DNA of 64,000 nucleotides from contig NC_088315.1 in assembly GCF_910592395.1 (NCBI RefSeq), positions 14,367,808 through 14,431,807 of the forward strand, written 5' to 3'. Position numbers and translations under genes: made by a program. Shown here one piece after another: positions 38,195 through 50,449 of the stretch. The notes under the pieces are model-generated. The model made no database searches. It saw only the letters and a program-made list of their open reading frames with translations, and was not told where the DNA came from. The first letter of the stretch is position 1; the number at the start of each line of letters is the position of its first letter. Source of the stretch: Lineus longissimus (Eukaryota > Nemertea > Pilidiophora > Heteronemertea > Lineidae).

Positions 38195-38874
38195 TGTCGC
38201 TTGAAATTGTTCCTCAGATCATGATCTCGACTGCTGTCAACTCGTCTCATGATATAACCCCAGGTTATTATGTCTAGGCTTTTATAAGGCCTGTAGACTT
38301 TCTCGTTTTTGATAGGCTGAAATGATTATCGCGCTTGGGGGAGCAGCATATCGTGCCAGATAATTAGTTGTGTTCAGGGTTCATGCACCAATAATAATGT
38401 GTCGAAAGAATATCTCGCTTGATGGAGAAACGGCTATCGTGAGACGATGGCTCTAAGTCCGTCTGGCCTGTGTAGATCCAGAAAGACAAATATTGTCCCA
38501 CTAGAATGAAGAGTAACTCATAAAGATACTTTGTAATTATCATTTTTAATACCATCCTGGCCGATCTTTTTTATGCATTATTGTTATGTCTACAAACTTA
38601 CAAAGAAGTTTCCATCATCAAAATTATTGAAATCTGGCATAATGGTGTTTATTAGTTGTGGTTTACCATTTAATGGTATGATAACAAATAACGCCAACAT
38701 TAATGCCAATCGAAAGTGCCGCAATTATTAGAGGTTTTTTTGCGGCTACTTTCATTGCTTTTACCGGATTTTTTTAGATGTAAAGCATGTTACAACATAA
38801 CCAAGGTGTAAATGTATATGTTTAGTGAGAACCATTGTTAAGATAATAGTTTATACATATTTCTTGCAAATACT

Positions 38875-41800
38875 TCATGATATAACACAGGCCTTTGATT
38901 TTGTAGCCCCGCCGCCCCCCGGTCGCCCGACGGTCGGCGCCTGGCCTCCACCTTGCAGCCTTGCCCCTAGGTCCTTCCACGCCCCTGTAGCTTTGGCTTG
39001 GTCACGCGTTCGCTTGGGAATTTTGATCCTGAGCTGATTGGTGAAAATGTTCCCGAAGATGTAAAACCTAAGCATGTGTTTAATTTGGAGGCCGACGTTG
39101 ACGTCCATCTCCTCACGGCGGAGTTTTCTCTTGCTGTATTCAGAGAACAACACAACTGTTTCCACATTCAGGATCTGAGCTTCTGGAATTAAAATTGAAA
39201 ATAATTTAGAATTATTCATTGGCTAGCCTACTCTCCCAAGCCATGATCAAAGCCCCAATAAATCCTTTCCTGCTATCTTGACATTGGCGTAGTTTCGTAC
39301 CTGCTTTAAGTTGGGATCAAACCTATTGGTTAGTTAATAGCTTTCAGGAATGACTGTTTGCGTTAAAAGTTGGACGGTCAGAGACGGTTTTGCATGCCCG
39401 CTGATACAACGTACATGTAAAATTTTCATAACAATGTGCACCGGAAGTTGGACGAAATTCACAACTGAATCGTGCAATATATTCTCATCAATTCATGTAG
39501 CTTGAACTTCAAGCATATTTTGGGATCATATTTCTTGACAGTCTGTGAGACACATTCACTGTAAATTCACAATTGTATTAACGACATTGGGTGATATGAA
39601 TAAAGACTAGCAAATGCTTTTATCTAAAATTCCATGTTCTAGAAGATCTTCACTGGCTCCCCGTCCGTGCCCGTATCGAGTTCAAGGTGCTAACTCTAGT
39701 CTACAAGGCGGTAAATGGTATTGCCCCTGATTACCTACAGGATCTTTTGCAGTTATACACCCCATCGAGGTCACTCCGATCATCTGACAAGAACCTCCTA
39801 TCTGTGCCGCTTTCAAAGACTACATCATTTGGTGGGCGTGCCTTCAGTTTTCTGGCTCCCCAACTGTGGAACTCTCTAAGCTGTAATCTACGGGACACTC
39901 AGTCACTCCTTGCTTTCAGGAACACTCTAAAGACGGTCCTATTTCAGAAGTGCTTTGCTCGCTAGGGGGCGCACTCGAACAGTTTAATTGCTGGATTTGA
40001 GCGCCTCACAAGTTTTTATTGTATTGTATTGTATGTACATTTACACCAGACCTTTCTGTACAAAACTGAAGTAAAAGTATTTGCTAGACTTTATTCATAT
40101 CAGCCATTGTCTTTCACGCTTTTATTTTGGAGTTTGTATCTAGATCAGATATGAGATAGACATGTTTGTGAGTGCGGCCTATAGTTTCTAGTATTTGTCA
40201 CTGAACATGTCAGGTATTGGCCCTTTCGTATATGCACTGATTAAAAATCTCATTCCAAAAGTAGGTCATGTCGCGTATTAATTTTCTTTTCTATTGGAAG
40301 ACGATAATGATTCGCTTCAGTCATTTGTAGAGCAATTCAATAGTAAAATAGTAAAAATACACACAAATGGCATTATAACAAACCATTGATTGCGTTAGGG
40401 CTATATAGATCACATTACTAACATGGATTGCAATCGATACTTTTAAAGTATTTTGTCACACATTCAGAAAATTTCTTCGTATAGACAATCAACCTTGTGA
40501 TAGTCTCGAAAAATGCAGTATATTTGTTTAACAAAGAGATTAAATAACATTCATAGGACCCGATGGTGAACATTTTGTTAGCGGTTTCTCAGGAATTCGA
40601 CAGTTGAGCCAAACCAACTGAAGATGAAGTTTTTAGTACTCATGTTTGTTCAAACATTTCTTGCTTCGCAAGAGATGGTTTCAGGAAAGAGGATACTGCT
40701 CCTGTCTTACATGATGAAGAGCAGAGTGTTACAAGCCAACGCAATCGCGGAGGGGCTGATTGAAAACAGACACCAAGACTTCATGGCATTAGACACCAAG
40801 TTCAACCCACCTGAAAATATGGCAGCAGGGATAAATATCGTTCATTATACGTCCAGCGGCGCTGGGGAGAAGTTAATTCATGAAACGGATTCGTTTCAGA
40901 AATTATTATTCGAAATTCTATTTGCCGGTATGACATTTTCCCGATTTGCAGAAATTATCCAGTTCTTTTTCAAGGTATCAAGAGAAGCGTGTGATATGGT
41001 GCAAAATACGACGATGTACGCCGAGTAGGACGCCTTGAAACCGGACCTCATCGTGATAGATGAAACGTGTAGATGCCTTTTCCAAATACCTCATAACCTT
41101 GGCGTACCTCACGTTAATTTTATGCCGATCTTGCTCGCCGATATGGCTGCTCCAGCCCTTCATACACTCTTACTTTCCCCCGGACCAGCTGATATGGTCT
41201 ACTACGAGTACTCTATACGCTCCGTCAGCGGACACTCAAGACGCTTACTGGTGACCTTTCTGGGCCCGCTGTTGGAATACGTCATTGCGTACCCATTCTT
41301 ATAGGGACCTCGCTGACAGAGCACTGCTTCACCTGGTAGACACTGCGAGGGTCTATGAAGTTCCTATCCCAGGCGCCCCAAACCTTATCAACGTTGGTGG
41401 CCCAGTTATCAAGCCTGCAAAACAGCTACAGGAAGGCGATTTGAAAGATTTCGTTGATAACAGTGACGGTTTTGTCCTGATATCATTTGGATCCGTCGCT
41501 GTCCAACTCCCGGACTGGACAGTCGATACATTATTAGCCTCGATTGGAAAACTTAAACTTAAGGCTGAGTTACAGTTCGACGTCAAGAAGCTCAAACAGG
41601 GTCAACATCTCCCCTCAAACACCTATGCCTCAAAATGGCTTCCTCAAAATGATCTTTTGGGGCATGAAAAGGTCAAGGTATTTGCAACGCACTGTGGAAA
41701 CAGCGGCCAGCACGAGGCACTCTATCATGGCGTCCCGATGTTGGGCCTACCGATTTTCGGTGACCAAGTTTACAACGCGCAAAGACTTATGAGTAAAGGA

Positions 41801-44800
41801 TTCGGATTTTACCTAGAATTGAGGAAGCTGACTGCTGATGACTTTTACACAAACATTACTGAATTGATGCAAAATCAACGCTACAAAGAAGCCATCATGA
41901 AGGCTTCCGAAATGTACCGAGATCAGCAGATGACGCTAAAGCAGACAGCTTCATATTGGATAAATCACTTGATGAAATATGGCGGCGATCACATGCAAAG
42001 CTACACCAATCGAATGGCGTGGTATCAAATCTTGATGTTAGATGTCGTTGCTGTCGTTTTATGTTCAGTGTTTTTGCTGTGTGCATTGTTTTATGCATGT
42101 TTTCGGTGTTGTTTTTGGTTATGCTGCAAAAGGCTTCAAAAAACTAAAATTACGAAAGAAAAGAAACTGTGAGCCACTGCTCAAGTCTTTCACATTTCAT
42201 TATCTTTCTACCGAGTAGCGTTGTTACTTCCGGTTGCACTCAATGGCCAATCAGACAACCCGATTCATGCTTCTTCAGAGCAGGAAGCAGAATTAAAGCC
42301 TTCTCCAATGGCTAACCAACACGACATCATTCAATTACAACACACACACACCTAGTTTTTCAAGATCAATGAGCGCCCTCCTGATGACTTCTGTGAAGGT
42401 CTCCACCCTCTCTATCGTCTTCTGCACTAATATCTCAGCCTCGAACAGCGTCCATTTTACGACGGGATTGGGTGGCACTTCCACTAGTTCTGGTCGCAGT
42501 GGGGTGGTGTACCATACTCTCAGTACACGAACAAGCTTGGCATTGATCCACACCCGGCGTATTGCGGACTGGCTCTCAACGAAAGTAGGTTCTGAAGAAG
42601 AGGGGTGATAATCACATGTACAATTATTTCCGAAAAAAAGGAGGTTAGTTTCGATGGATTGAACAATCAAAAATGTCGTATCTGCAATCCCGGTGAGCAA
42701 GCTGAGTTTCGATGAGCCAATCGGGAGGCTCTAAAGTTGCGTTAATTCCGGTCAAATTCTGCTTTCGGAAGTAGGTGAATTACACCATTAAAATAGAAAT
42801 TTATATCTCTCCTGTGGCTCCAAGACACAAAATGAATAACATTGTAAAATGTTCAGATTTGAAAGGATTTTTGTAGTAGCAATTTTTCACACTAATATTT
42901 CCGATTTACGTGTACGTATCAGATAAAGATACTCTATTGTCTTGTCCTTATCAGCGCCGAAGTTACACCAGTCGGTCCTGAAGTTGGTGACATGTATTTT
43001 TGACTGTTTCTGAATCCATTCATTTGCCCTGCTGACCATGTGCGTAAAATCTTCGACACCATCGTTCATTGGAATGAAGTCGGCAAAACCTATACAAAGA
43101 AGTGCAGAGTGACGATGAAGACGAATTATTGTATCATTTAGTGCCAACACTGTATTATCTTTTCATGTATATATTTCTGTACAGTACACGTTTTTCTATT
43201 AGTTTTAAGTGGCTATGAAGATGGCTTTTATCATTTAAGACCAGTACTCCTGAGTCATTGCGTCCACATACGTATTAGGAGCCCATATCATTAAGTTTAG
43301 ACAGCACAATATGAATCAATGTGTCACTAATACATTTTACATACGAACAACTGGCTATTCTTACGACAGTCATTTTCAATTCACCCCAACGCGTACGCTT
43401 ATCCAATTGTTCCGAAGGACTGGTAATGATGTCGAAAAATTGAATAAGCGTTCGCGTTTGCTTTTCGGGGGCTTTGCGAAAACTCCCTAATGCAACCTCG
43501 TGCAGCCTTAATACACGCACAAGTATTGACATTTACCTATTTTCTCTCCAAGTGACTCGCCGAGCAAATAATAGACTCTGGCCATATGGAACTCTAGTTC
43601 GCCAAATCTCCAGAAGGTGGCATCAGGATATTCACATCCGTTGGCTGACATGGGAACCGTGTAGATCTCGGTGCTGATAATTTCCCCTGAAAGGTAATAA
43701 AATATAACTGTTTTTTAATTTTATGATTGCAGTTGAAAATATTTCCCGGTCGAAGGCTTAAAAGTTCCAATTAATGGTCTAATGAGTTAAGGGAAGGACA
43801 TCTGAAGATACATCTGTCCTCTCGTCTTCGCCATCAGTCCGTTATCGACGTTCATACCGCAGCAACCCTTGTTATTTGTCATATGAGTAAAAAGAAGGGT
43901 AGGTGTACGGAAAAGGAGGGACGTTGGCTGCCTGCACTTTCTGTTCGAGCACCTCGGTGCGTAAGTGAGGCAGACAAGGTGGAACAACTAGAACCTAGAA
44001 GATGGCGATTGAACACCTAGTGCTCTCGTTAGCTTTCGGCTAGTAAACGTCGCGGAAAAAAAGTGCTGTCCTCACTTTGCTGGAAGATACTTGCAATGAA
44101 TGGACTGGTACTTTAGCAGTGTAGAGTAGCACACTCCCTAGTAAACGGCCGTTGAACGGTTCCTTTTCATGTCTCCGTCAATAAAATGTCAAACCATCTT
44201 TGTTGCTTGTCAGTGGAAGGATACCACTACATGTATGACAAGTGCAATGGGCAAAGTTCAAGATACCACGGAAAACCACTGTAACGTGTAAAAAAATTAT
44301 TGTTATTATCACTATTGATTAACTGGGAAAAGCTTAGAAAGAATATTTACCGGGCAAATGTCTCTCCTCCATGTTATTGTTAAACCGCCCAATAGTAGCG
44401 CCAAGGTGTTCGAACCTCCGCTTCGACCTCAGATCTTTGCTGCTACGATACCGGCACGGTATGATATTTACGTAGCCAATCTGCTGCGGTCGCAGTTCGT
44501 CCTCCTCTATTTCGCTGACGTCATCATCGTCATCTTTTTCCAAGTGTTTGACGTCTTTTGTGTCGGAGAACGCTACGGACTTTGTTTTCCCTGTAACAGA
44601 AGCCGACGAGTGTTTATATTATTCATTGAATTAACAGGCAATCCGCTAAGCTAAGTTTAGAGTTGGTCTGTCCGATAAAAGCCTTTATAATAAATCTCTA
44701 GACAGTCTTCGCCGTGCAACGTAACGGTTCCTCGCAGAATGCACTCGCAAAATGCAATCTCAAGCTATCCGCCAAACTTTGCAGTTGGCGACGCCCTCAT

Positions 44801-46315
44801 ATACCAGATAATACTGAAGATGGCTCACCTTTATCATCCTTCTTCTTCCCCTTACTGTCCTTGCTAGCTTTAGAACTAATCGACTTTCTCCGATCTGCGT
44901 CCTGTTTAAAAGTGGCCATGCTCTCGTTCCTTTCGAATATAGACTTTCGCTTCTTCATGGATGCTTTCCTCCTCTGCTCGGCTTCTTCTTCGCTGATTGT
45001 GCTCTCATCGTCATCATCATCATCGTCGTCGTCGCCCTCCTCGGCAAACGTCTTCCCAAGATACCAAATTCTGAAAATCGTCGACAATAATCATGATCAG
45101 TACATTCATCCAGATTGCTTTACTTTGTTCAGCTTTTGACTTGTGTTTGCTGCAGTAGACCAACGGAAGCAACGCCCATTGCATGATAAGCCTGAGTGGA
45201 GGCCAGTATTGCCTGTATACCGGTACTTGATCTGTATTAAAACTAAGGAATTGTACATGAAGTGATAAGAAAGCTTTATGAACTATGGCATGAATTGAGG
45301 CTAAATGCCTAGGCATTGTACTGTATGGTGAAGTTGGGATGCCCATGCAATGTCAGCTGTTAGATTTTGAATTCGATTGAAAGCCTCATTCAAATCAATC
45401 GGAGTGTTGGTTCTTATTAATTTATGATAAAGTTTACAATACTAGTATTGCTTACTTACTGGATATGGTGGAAACTTATTGTTCAAAACTGACCAGTATT
45501 GTTATCTTGACTGGGTCATCTAAAACAACACGAAAGTCCATGTACGAGCGTCTAAAATTGCCATGATTTTCATATTTAGGCCAATTTTACTCGAAATCGT
45601 GGTGGTAAAGCCTATTTTACTTTCTGTCTCTGAATAGCCAATACCAAGCTGTAAAATATATCAAAAGCTCGGCCCCAACGAAGACCTAAAGTTCAAGGAG
45701 CGCAACATGCGCCTGATATAGAATGCGTTGAAAGGGGAATGATGGTGTCGCCTCATCTTCTTTTTTTTGTTAAATAAGCAAACACTCTCTCACCTCAAAA
45801 CATGTAATACTGGATGTCTGGCAGTTCGTGTTTTCCCAGCAATTGTCTCCATGAAGAATTCATCCCAAATCGTGATCTTGTTGTCGAAATCCTCCAAGTA
45901 ATACTCGTTTGGTTTGATAGCCACAGTTTCACAGTTGATGACAACAACTTGGGGATTCCTCTCCAGCCAATCGTTGGCACGTTGCATAAGTCGTCTGCAA
46001 TCGAAAAACGTTTACATGTAGTTATAGTAAAATTACAATTCAGTTCGATTCTCAAGTAGAAGGAATGAAAATGTGCGTCTCAATAACCCTTTGCTCTACA
46101 TCCGTGTACACTATAAATGTAGCCTTCATGATAATGAAAAGGCAATAAAATGCTGTTGTTACTACAAAATTAACACTGACGAAGTCTTATACTTCTATCA
46201 ACATGGCATGGCTTACCTGAAGCTTTCGTATTTGGAGTGTGCTCCTCCGTAATACTGGACTAGTTTAGGCATGAAGTCGATGTATACCATCTTGTCTGTC
46301 TCTCGATTTCTCAAT
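38875..46315 (-). CDS. Unknown multi-exon gene with tandem modules and C-terminal CAAX box
   Basis: Eight exons join with matching phases: 46,217-46,315; 45,794-45,994; 44,829-45,070; 44,351-44,590; 43,537-43,686; 42,910-43,089; 42,352-42,591; 38,875-39,182, about 553 residues. I do not recognise the family. Two related modules are visible: YIDFMPKLVQYYGG...RRLMQRANDWLERN...VLHVLRIWYLGK and FADFIPMNDGVED...MVSRANEWIQKQ...LVRVLRVWYTTP. Between them is a low-complexity linker with an Asp run, RRKASMKKRKS and SKASKDSKGKKKDDK. The C-terminus is glycine-rich and ends KSKACVIS, a farnesylation-type CAAX box. The last intron (42,351 to 39,183) contains an opposite-strand UGT and a LINE. The 5' end is not resolved. 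Confidence 0.75.
39638..40033 (+). mobile_element. 5'-truncated LINE end with TATTG tail
   Basis: LEDLHWLPVRARIEFKVLTL, LVYKAVNGIAPDYLQDLLQL, GGRAFSFLAPQLWNSL and a stop at 39,963-39,965, followed by GAGCGCCTCACAAGTTTTTA and TTGTATTG repeats. It is the same domain and tail type as at 37,021-37,843 but a different sequence, so a second CR1/L2-like subfamily. It lies in the last intron of the unknown CAAX-box gene. Confidence 0.88.
40624..42172 (+). pseudogene. UDP-glucuronosyltransferase-like gene, broken, nested in an intron
   Basis: The intact family enzyme would transfer sugar from UDP-glucuronate or UDP-glucose to lipophilic acceptors at the ER membrane. The reading starts MKFLVLMFVQTFLASQEMVS (signal peptide), has an in-frame TAG at 41,026-41,028 (after TTMYAE), continues DALKPDLIVIDE, then needs a frame change at about 41,290-41,310 to enter YRDLADRALLHLVDTARVYE. 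It ends with the UGT signature (KWLPQNDLLGHEKVKVFATH, EALYHGVPMLGLPIFGDQ), a transmembrane helix (LDVVAVVLCSVFLLCALFY) and a basic tail with a KEKKL end. The normally invariant HGG is HCG. No introns and no poly-A tract are seen. It is on the strand opposite its host gene. Confidence 0.88.
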
Positions 46316-46616
46316 CTACAAAGAATTGAAGCAATGTCAGTCGGGTACGAACAGGTCAAATGAAGTTTGTTTTCAAATGCAGGTTTTCAAGATGGTGGTT
46401 GGATATATACCCAAATTACAAGACAGTTTCAGCTGTAACAAGGACATTTCAGCTCTGCTTGTGTCACGAAAAATATTTCAAGCTGTTATTTGGTAAACGT
46501 TAAAGTTGCTTAATTGCGAATAACCATTTACCTCGCAATGGTTCAAGTTGACCACCGACGATATTGATTACCATGTCTCTGTTCATTGACAGAGAGAAGA
46601 ATGAGGTTACACTTAC

Positions 46617-46690
46617 CTTTCTCGAACAGAAGATCGCAGAATGATGTCTACATTTACAATTAGCACCACAGCATTTCAAATTCGCCAGCT
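46617..46690 (-). CDS. Possible upstream exon of the unknown CAAX-box gene
   Basis: A GTAAGT donor at 46,616 closes a phase-2 reading NAVVLIVNVDIILRSSVRER that would join in frame to LRNRETDKMVY at 46,315. The reading is interrupted upstream by a TGA with no acceptor between. So either this is the first coding exon with an unseen start, or the gene is broken here. A different frame of the same stretch is open much farther upstream (to 46,796) but does not join in phase. Confidence 0.35.
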
Positions 46691-46699
46691 GTACACCAA

Positions 46700-48150
46700 A
46701 CTCTCGGCGAAGTTTCCTGTATCCTTGAACCACTAATATTGAGAAGCAGTCTTTCCGTCCACAAAGTTCTTCACACACCAACGCTGATCCACCCAAAGTC
46801 CTGGTATGTAGCTTTTTTAAATTGGAAATACTCGGGTTTGAAGCTGTAGTTGAATCGGTCTGGGTTTCGGATCATCTAGTTATCTTCCTTACTACATTGC
46901 ACTGAACTTCGAAAGAAAACATTTGCTCCTTGCGAACTATAAGAGTGCCATTGAGTGTTGACATGCTTAGTAATGATATCTCAGTCGAGGTATATTTTAC
47001 TAGTTGTTGTTGCACGCAGAGAAAGCGAATGGCAATATCATGCGGTGAATAAATCTTGTTAGAAAGGGATACAATTGATAGCATTGATATCAATGGTTAT
47101 AATGGCGTTATTGGCCGTTGAATGTCATAAAGACGAGTAATTCGAACCATTTGTTATAAGTAGCATATACATTGACGTGAATCCATTAATAGGATTTTTC
47201 AATTTTACCTCTTTCCCATGTGTTATCTTTTCATCGCCTTTGATGAATCGATGATGTCAGCACTTTGACGAGTACTACGCGGGCGATCCATTGTCGTATT
47301 CTCTCATCCTTCCCAAAGCCTCGTCTCGTCACGTCATTCATTCCTGTCACTTTCGCCCCCTCCCCCCATCATGATATAAACGATCGACCAACAACAATAA
47401 ACCACTTGAATCTTCGGCTAACGAGTCTCTGCCACGGAGGTGATCTGGAGTTGCTGACAACTCAAACGAACAAAAGTACTAAAATCACCGACGCAGCAAC
47501 GCATCAGATAAGACGGCTGGTAACGTCAATATATAAAGATGAAAATCGGCGCTGTTAGTGTTATGTTACCTTTAAAAACGACAGAGAAGGCTGCAACCCC
47601 ACTAGCGTGCTTTCTGTAACAGTAAAGAAAAGAAAATTCAAGTTGTCGTTGGCAAAAGATAATTTTGTATTTTTCAAGCAAAATAAGACTAGTACAATAT
47701 AAATATACATGTAGTGAGTTGTGTATTCTATTTTCTAACTTCTAGACATCACAGATAAAAGATAGTTAAGATGAGTATGATATATAGACTTAAGTCATGA
47801 CAGATAAACTATTTCCACGCACCATCAATTTGGATCAGTTGTAAATCATATATTGATGAAGCGCCGCTCCTTGTATGGTATGACACGATCACAAACATAG
47901 CTTGGGTATTGTTGCTATTCTTCATTTAAAGTATAGGGCTCCCAGTGCGAATAGAAAATCGTCATTTTTCATAACTTTTCAAAGGAACTAATAATTTATA
48001 TGATGGTTTGTAGAAGCTAGGTCAACAAACTATACAATATAATATCATTCGCGCGCGAACGACAGCTTTTTTTCAAAATATACATCCTGCTGACAAGCAT
48101 GTTTACTTCAACTCCCTTTGAATTTCAAATTTCAGCTGAAACCATATCGG
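46700..48150. other. No gene recognised
   Basis: The stretch between the unknown CAAX-box gene and the channel fragment contains only short frames without motifs and AT-rich sequence. It probably includes the channel's 3' UTR and the 5' region of the unknown gene. Confidence 0.4.
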
Positions 48151-48169
48151 TACTTGGCCGGTTAGTCCA

Positions 48170-49344
48170 CTAGTACAACTTTTGTCTAATGCATTCTTCC
48201 TTACCCCAGTGACACTTTCTTTGCATTGGATGTACCTTGGTGTGGCCACGATGACCGGAATGTGCCTGTGCCGTGCTGGTGTCATGGCTTCCAACATGAA
48301 ACTCGTCTGTAAAATTGCCATCCTCGTCAAATTTGTCACTGAAGATTCCCCCGTAGATTAAGCAGAGGACGCTGTAGTATTTGTTGAAGTTGTTGCCGAT
48401 AATTGGAATTGCCATCCCTGTGATCAGGATTCCAACAATGGAGCACATGATGCCGATGATGTAGCCAGCTGTTCCGTTAGGGTGCATATCTCCATAACCC
48501 ACCGTGGTCATGGTGATGAGACTCCAGTAATAATAAATAATAAATAATGTCTGCTATTTTTATAGCGCTCATCAGAACTTATAGCTGTTAAAGCGCTACA
48601 GCTGATTTTTCACCGATAATATCCATTGAACAACCAAGTCCAGTAGTACGCCACAGGAATGCTAATGAATCCATTACCGAGGTGGAGTTCAGCGTAGTAA
48701 ATCAGGGTAGAGAAAATCAACATGGCGACGATCAGGAAAAGAATAAGTGTCATTAATTCAAAGAAGGAGCTCTGCACGACCAGAATTAGAACGCGCAATC
48801 CCGCACAGCAACGCGAAAGTTTAAAAATGCGTATTGTCCTGAAGACAGTGGCTACACCTGTGCAGTTGGAGGCATATTTGCATAATTCCGTGGCATTTCC
48901 ATTAAAATCTTTGCATGCATTCTCCACAATGACGGACAGTGTCGCCGATATACTCATTAGGATATCCAAGATGTTGTAAAAACATGTGAAAAATCGGACT
49001 TTTTCAGAACAGAGTAGGAATCGTACTGCAACTTCGAGAGTGAAGAATACCAAAAAGATGATCTGTCCTTTCATTATCCAGAGAGCGGGTGATGTTGACC
49101 AATACAAATTCAGTCGAGAGGTAGCTTTTGTAGTTGAATTATTTGACTTTATGTCTGGTTGAGTTGTTGGTGGTGTCGTTAACACTCCACTTCCGTCCAC
49201 GGATCTAACACTCCTCTTTCCGTTCATCCATTTTGACAAGTGCTGCAACGAAGATGCAACATCTGCAGCCTGTGGCCGCTGTCGTGAACAGGCCGTCTCC
49301 GCTTCAATCGTAATCATCGTAATCATTGTAATCATAGTTTTCAT
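48170..49344 (-). pseudogene. Voltage-gated K+ channel (Shaw/Kv3-like) interrupted in the pore
   Basis: The reading covers S2 (IIFLVFFTLEVAVRFLL), S3 (NILDILMSISATLSVIV), the S4 voltage sensor (FRTIRIFKLSRCCAGLRVLI, four basic residues in threes), S5 and the start of the pore helix (GNGFISIPVAYYW) at 48,646-49,344. Then come SLITMTTVGYGDMHP with the K+ selectivity filter and S6 (GILITGMAIPIIGNNFNKYY) at 48,170-48,532. A 106-bp insertion separates YYW from SLIT and brings a TGA. S6 has AIP instead of PVP. NNFNKYYS resembles Shaw channels. The tetramerisation domain and S1 were not found upstream, where transposons begin at 49.4 kb, so the gene may also be 5'-truncated. Confidence 0.85.
48540..48645 (-). 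mobile_element. SINE-like insertion in the K+ channel pore exon, 7-bp target duplication
   Basis: TACTGGA (minus strand) occurs on both sides: 48,639-48,645 and 48,533-48,539. Removing one copy plus the intervening 99 bp restores the uninterrupted channel frame. The insert ends with GCGCTATAAAAATAG and TTATTTATTATTTATTAT, a retroposon-type tail. The GCGCTATAAAAATA motif is shared with the tail of the LINE at 37.8 kb. There are no GT and AG positions that would let it be spliced out while keeping the pore helix. Confidence 0.8.
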
Positions 49345-49385
49345 ATTGTGCTTTTAATGCATTGTTCATAGCCTTGTTCTTGATT

Positions 49386-50110
49386 GATATAAAAAACAAC
49401 ACTACAACGTTGTATGAAATAGACGACGTTTCGGATATTTTGATTCCTTTTTCAAAGTCTAATAGACAGGAAATATATGTTTATATACAAGTACAACAGA
49501 AGACGTGAGGTGATGACGGACGTCATTAAAAACCGGGACTCCCTGTCCACGTGTCTATTTGTTGACGTCTAAAATAAACAAAGTCATTCATCGGCCGGAG
49601 GGCAGGGGTCAAAGGTGAAGGCACTGTTGAGTTTACGCTTCGGGAGTTTCCGGTGGATCTCCGAGTTCGAAGTCACGTGATGGGATTGACAAAATGGCGG
49701 ATCAAGTACAAAGTAAATGATGCGAAAGTGCACATAAAAATGATAATAAAATCATGAATATGGGAGAGATAGTGCACACAACGCCATCGGAACGACTACG
49801 GATAGTAAGTATTATGCACAGTGTTCAATTACGGAGACCAGTTGGTTCATTATGTTTAGACCAAGAGGTCTGGCGGACCGAAGTGTATAGATCCAGTAAG
49901 ACTCGCGTTCTAACGGACGATTTTCGTTGCATTGCGCTGTGGGGAGTTTTTCTAGTCCGTAGACTTTCATGTGATCGACATGATTGTGTCCATTGGAGTT
50001 AAAGTGATTAGCAACCGAAGTTTGTTTATTCCTGGAGATATCTGATCGGTGTTCATTGAGTCTAGCTTTTAATTTCATAGCCTTGATCATCACAGCCAGC
50101 AAGTCTTGTG
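49386..50110 (-). mobile_element. Penelope-like element 3' end (GIY-YIG C-terminus)
   Basis: LKARLNEHRSDISRNKQTSV, ANHFNSNGHNHVDHMKVYG and RPLERESYWIYTLRSARPLG followed by LNIM match the C-terminal half of the GIY-YIG endonuclease domain of Penelope-like retroelements. The N-terminal YVG/GIY strands and the reverse transcriptase are absent. The 3' flank holds GAAAAAGGAATCAAAATATC and CCGAAACGTCGTC, typical of such elements. It sits directly upstream of the channel fragment. Confidence 0.8.
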
Positions 50111-50449
50111 TATCGTGTGTCTTAGGAGAATTTGTTGGAGGAACCCTTGATCGACTTGCAGGCAGAGTGGTAATCTCAGTCAAGATAAACACTTTGCAAA
50201 TGCACAATATTCCAGTTCAGAAGAGAATAACCATATGACTTGGGACAACACAGTCCAGTAATTCCAAGTCAAGTCACAAAACACAAAGTTCAGCAGAATT
50301 GTTCCATGATTTCCGCCGATGTACATGTAGTGGATGGCGCAAGAGTGAGTAAGTCGAAAGCAACCAGGAACACCAGGTCAGAGCGACACGGTCCCCCCGC
50401 TCCCTACAGAGCGCTAGGAGAGGGGTTCAGTCCCGGCTGCGGACGAACT

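Noticed and set aside
44714-45139. Plus-strand frame with long serine runs
   Set aside because: The serines are the antisense of the Asp-rich linker of the minus-strand gene, whose exon here is phased at both ends.
46500-46796. 98-codon frame GRKDCFSILVVQGYRKLRREF as an exon of the unknown gene
   Set aside because: Its phase at the GTAAGT donor is 0, and joining to the exon at 46,315 in that phase gives an immediate stop region. Only a different frame fits.
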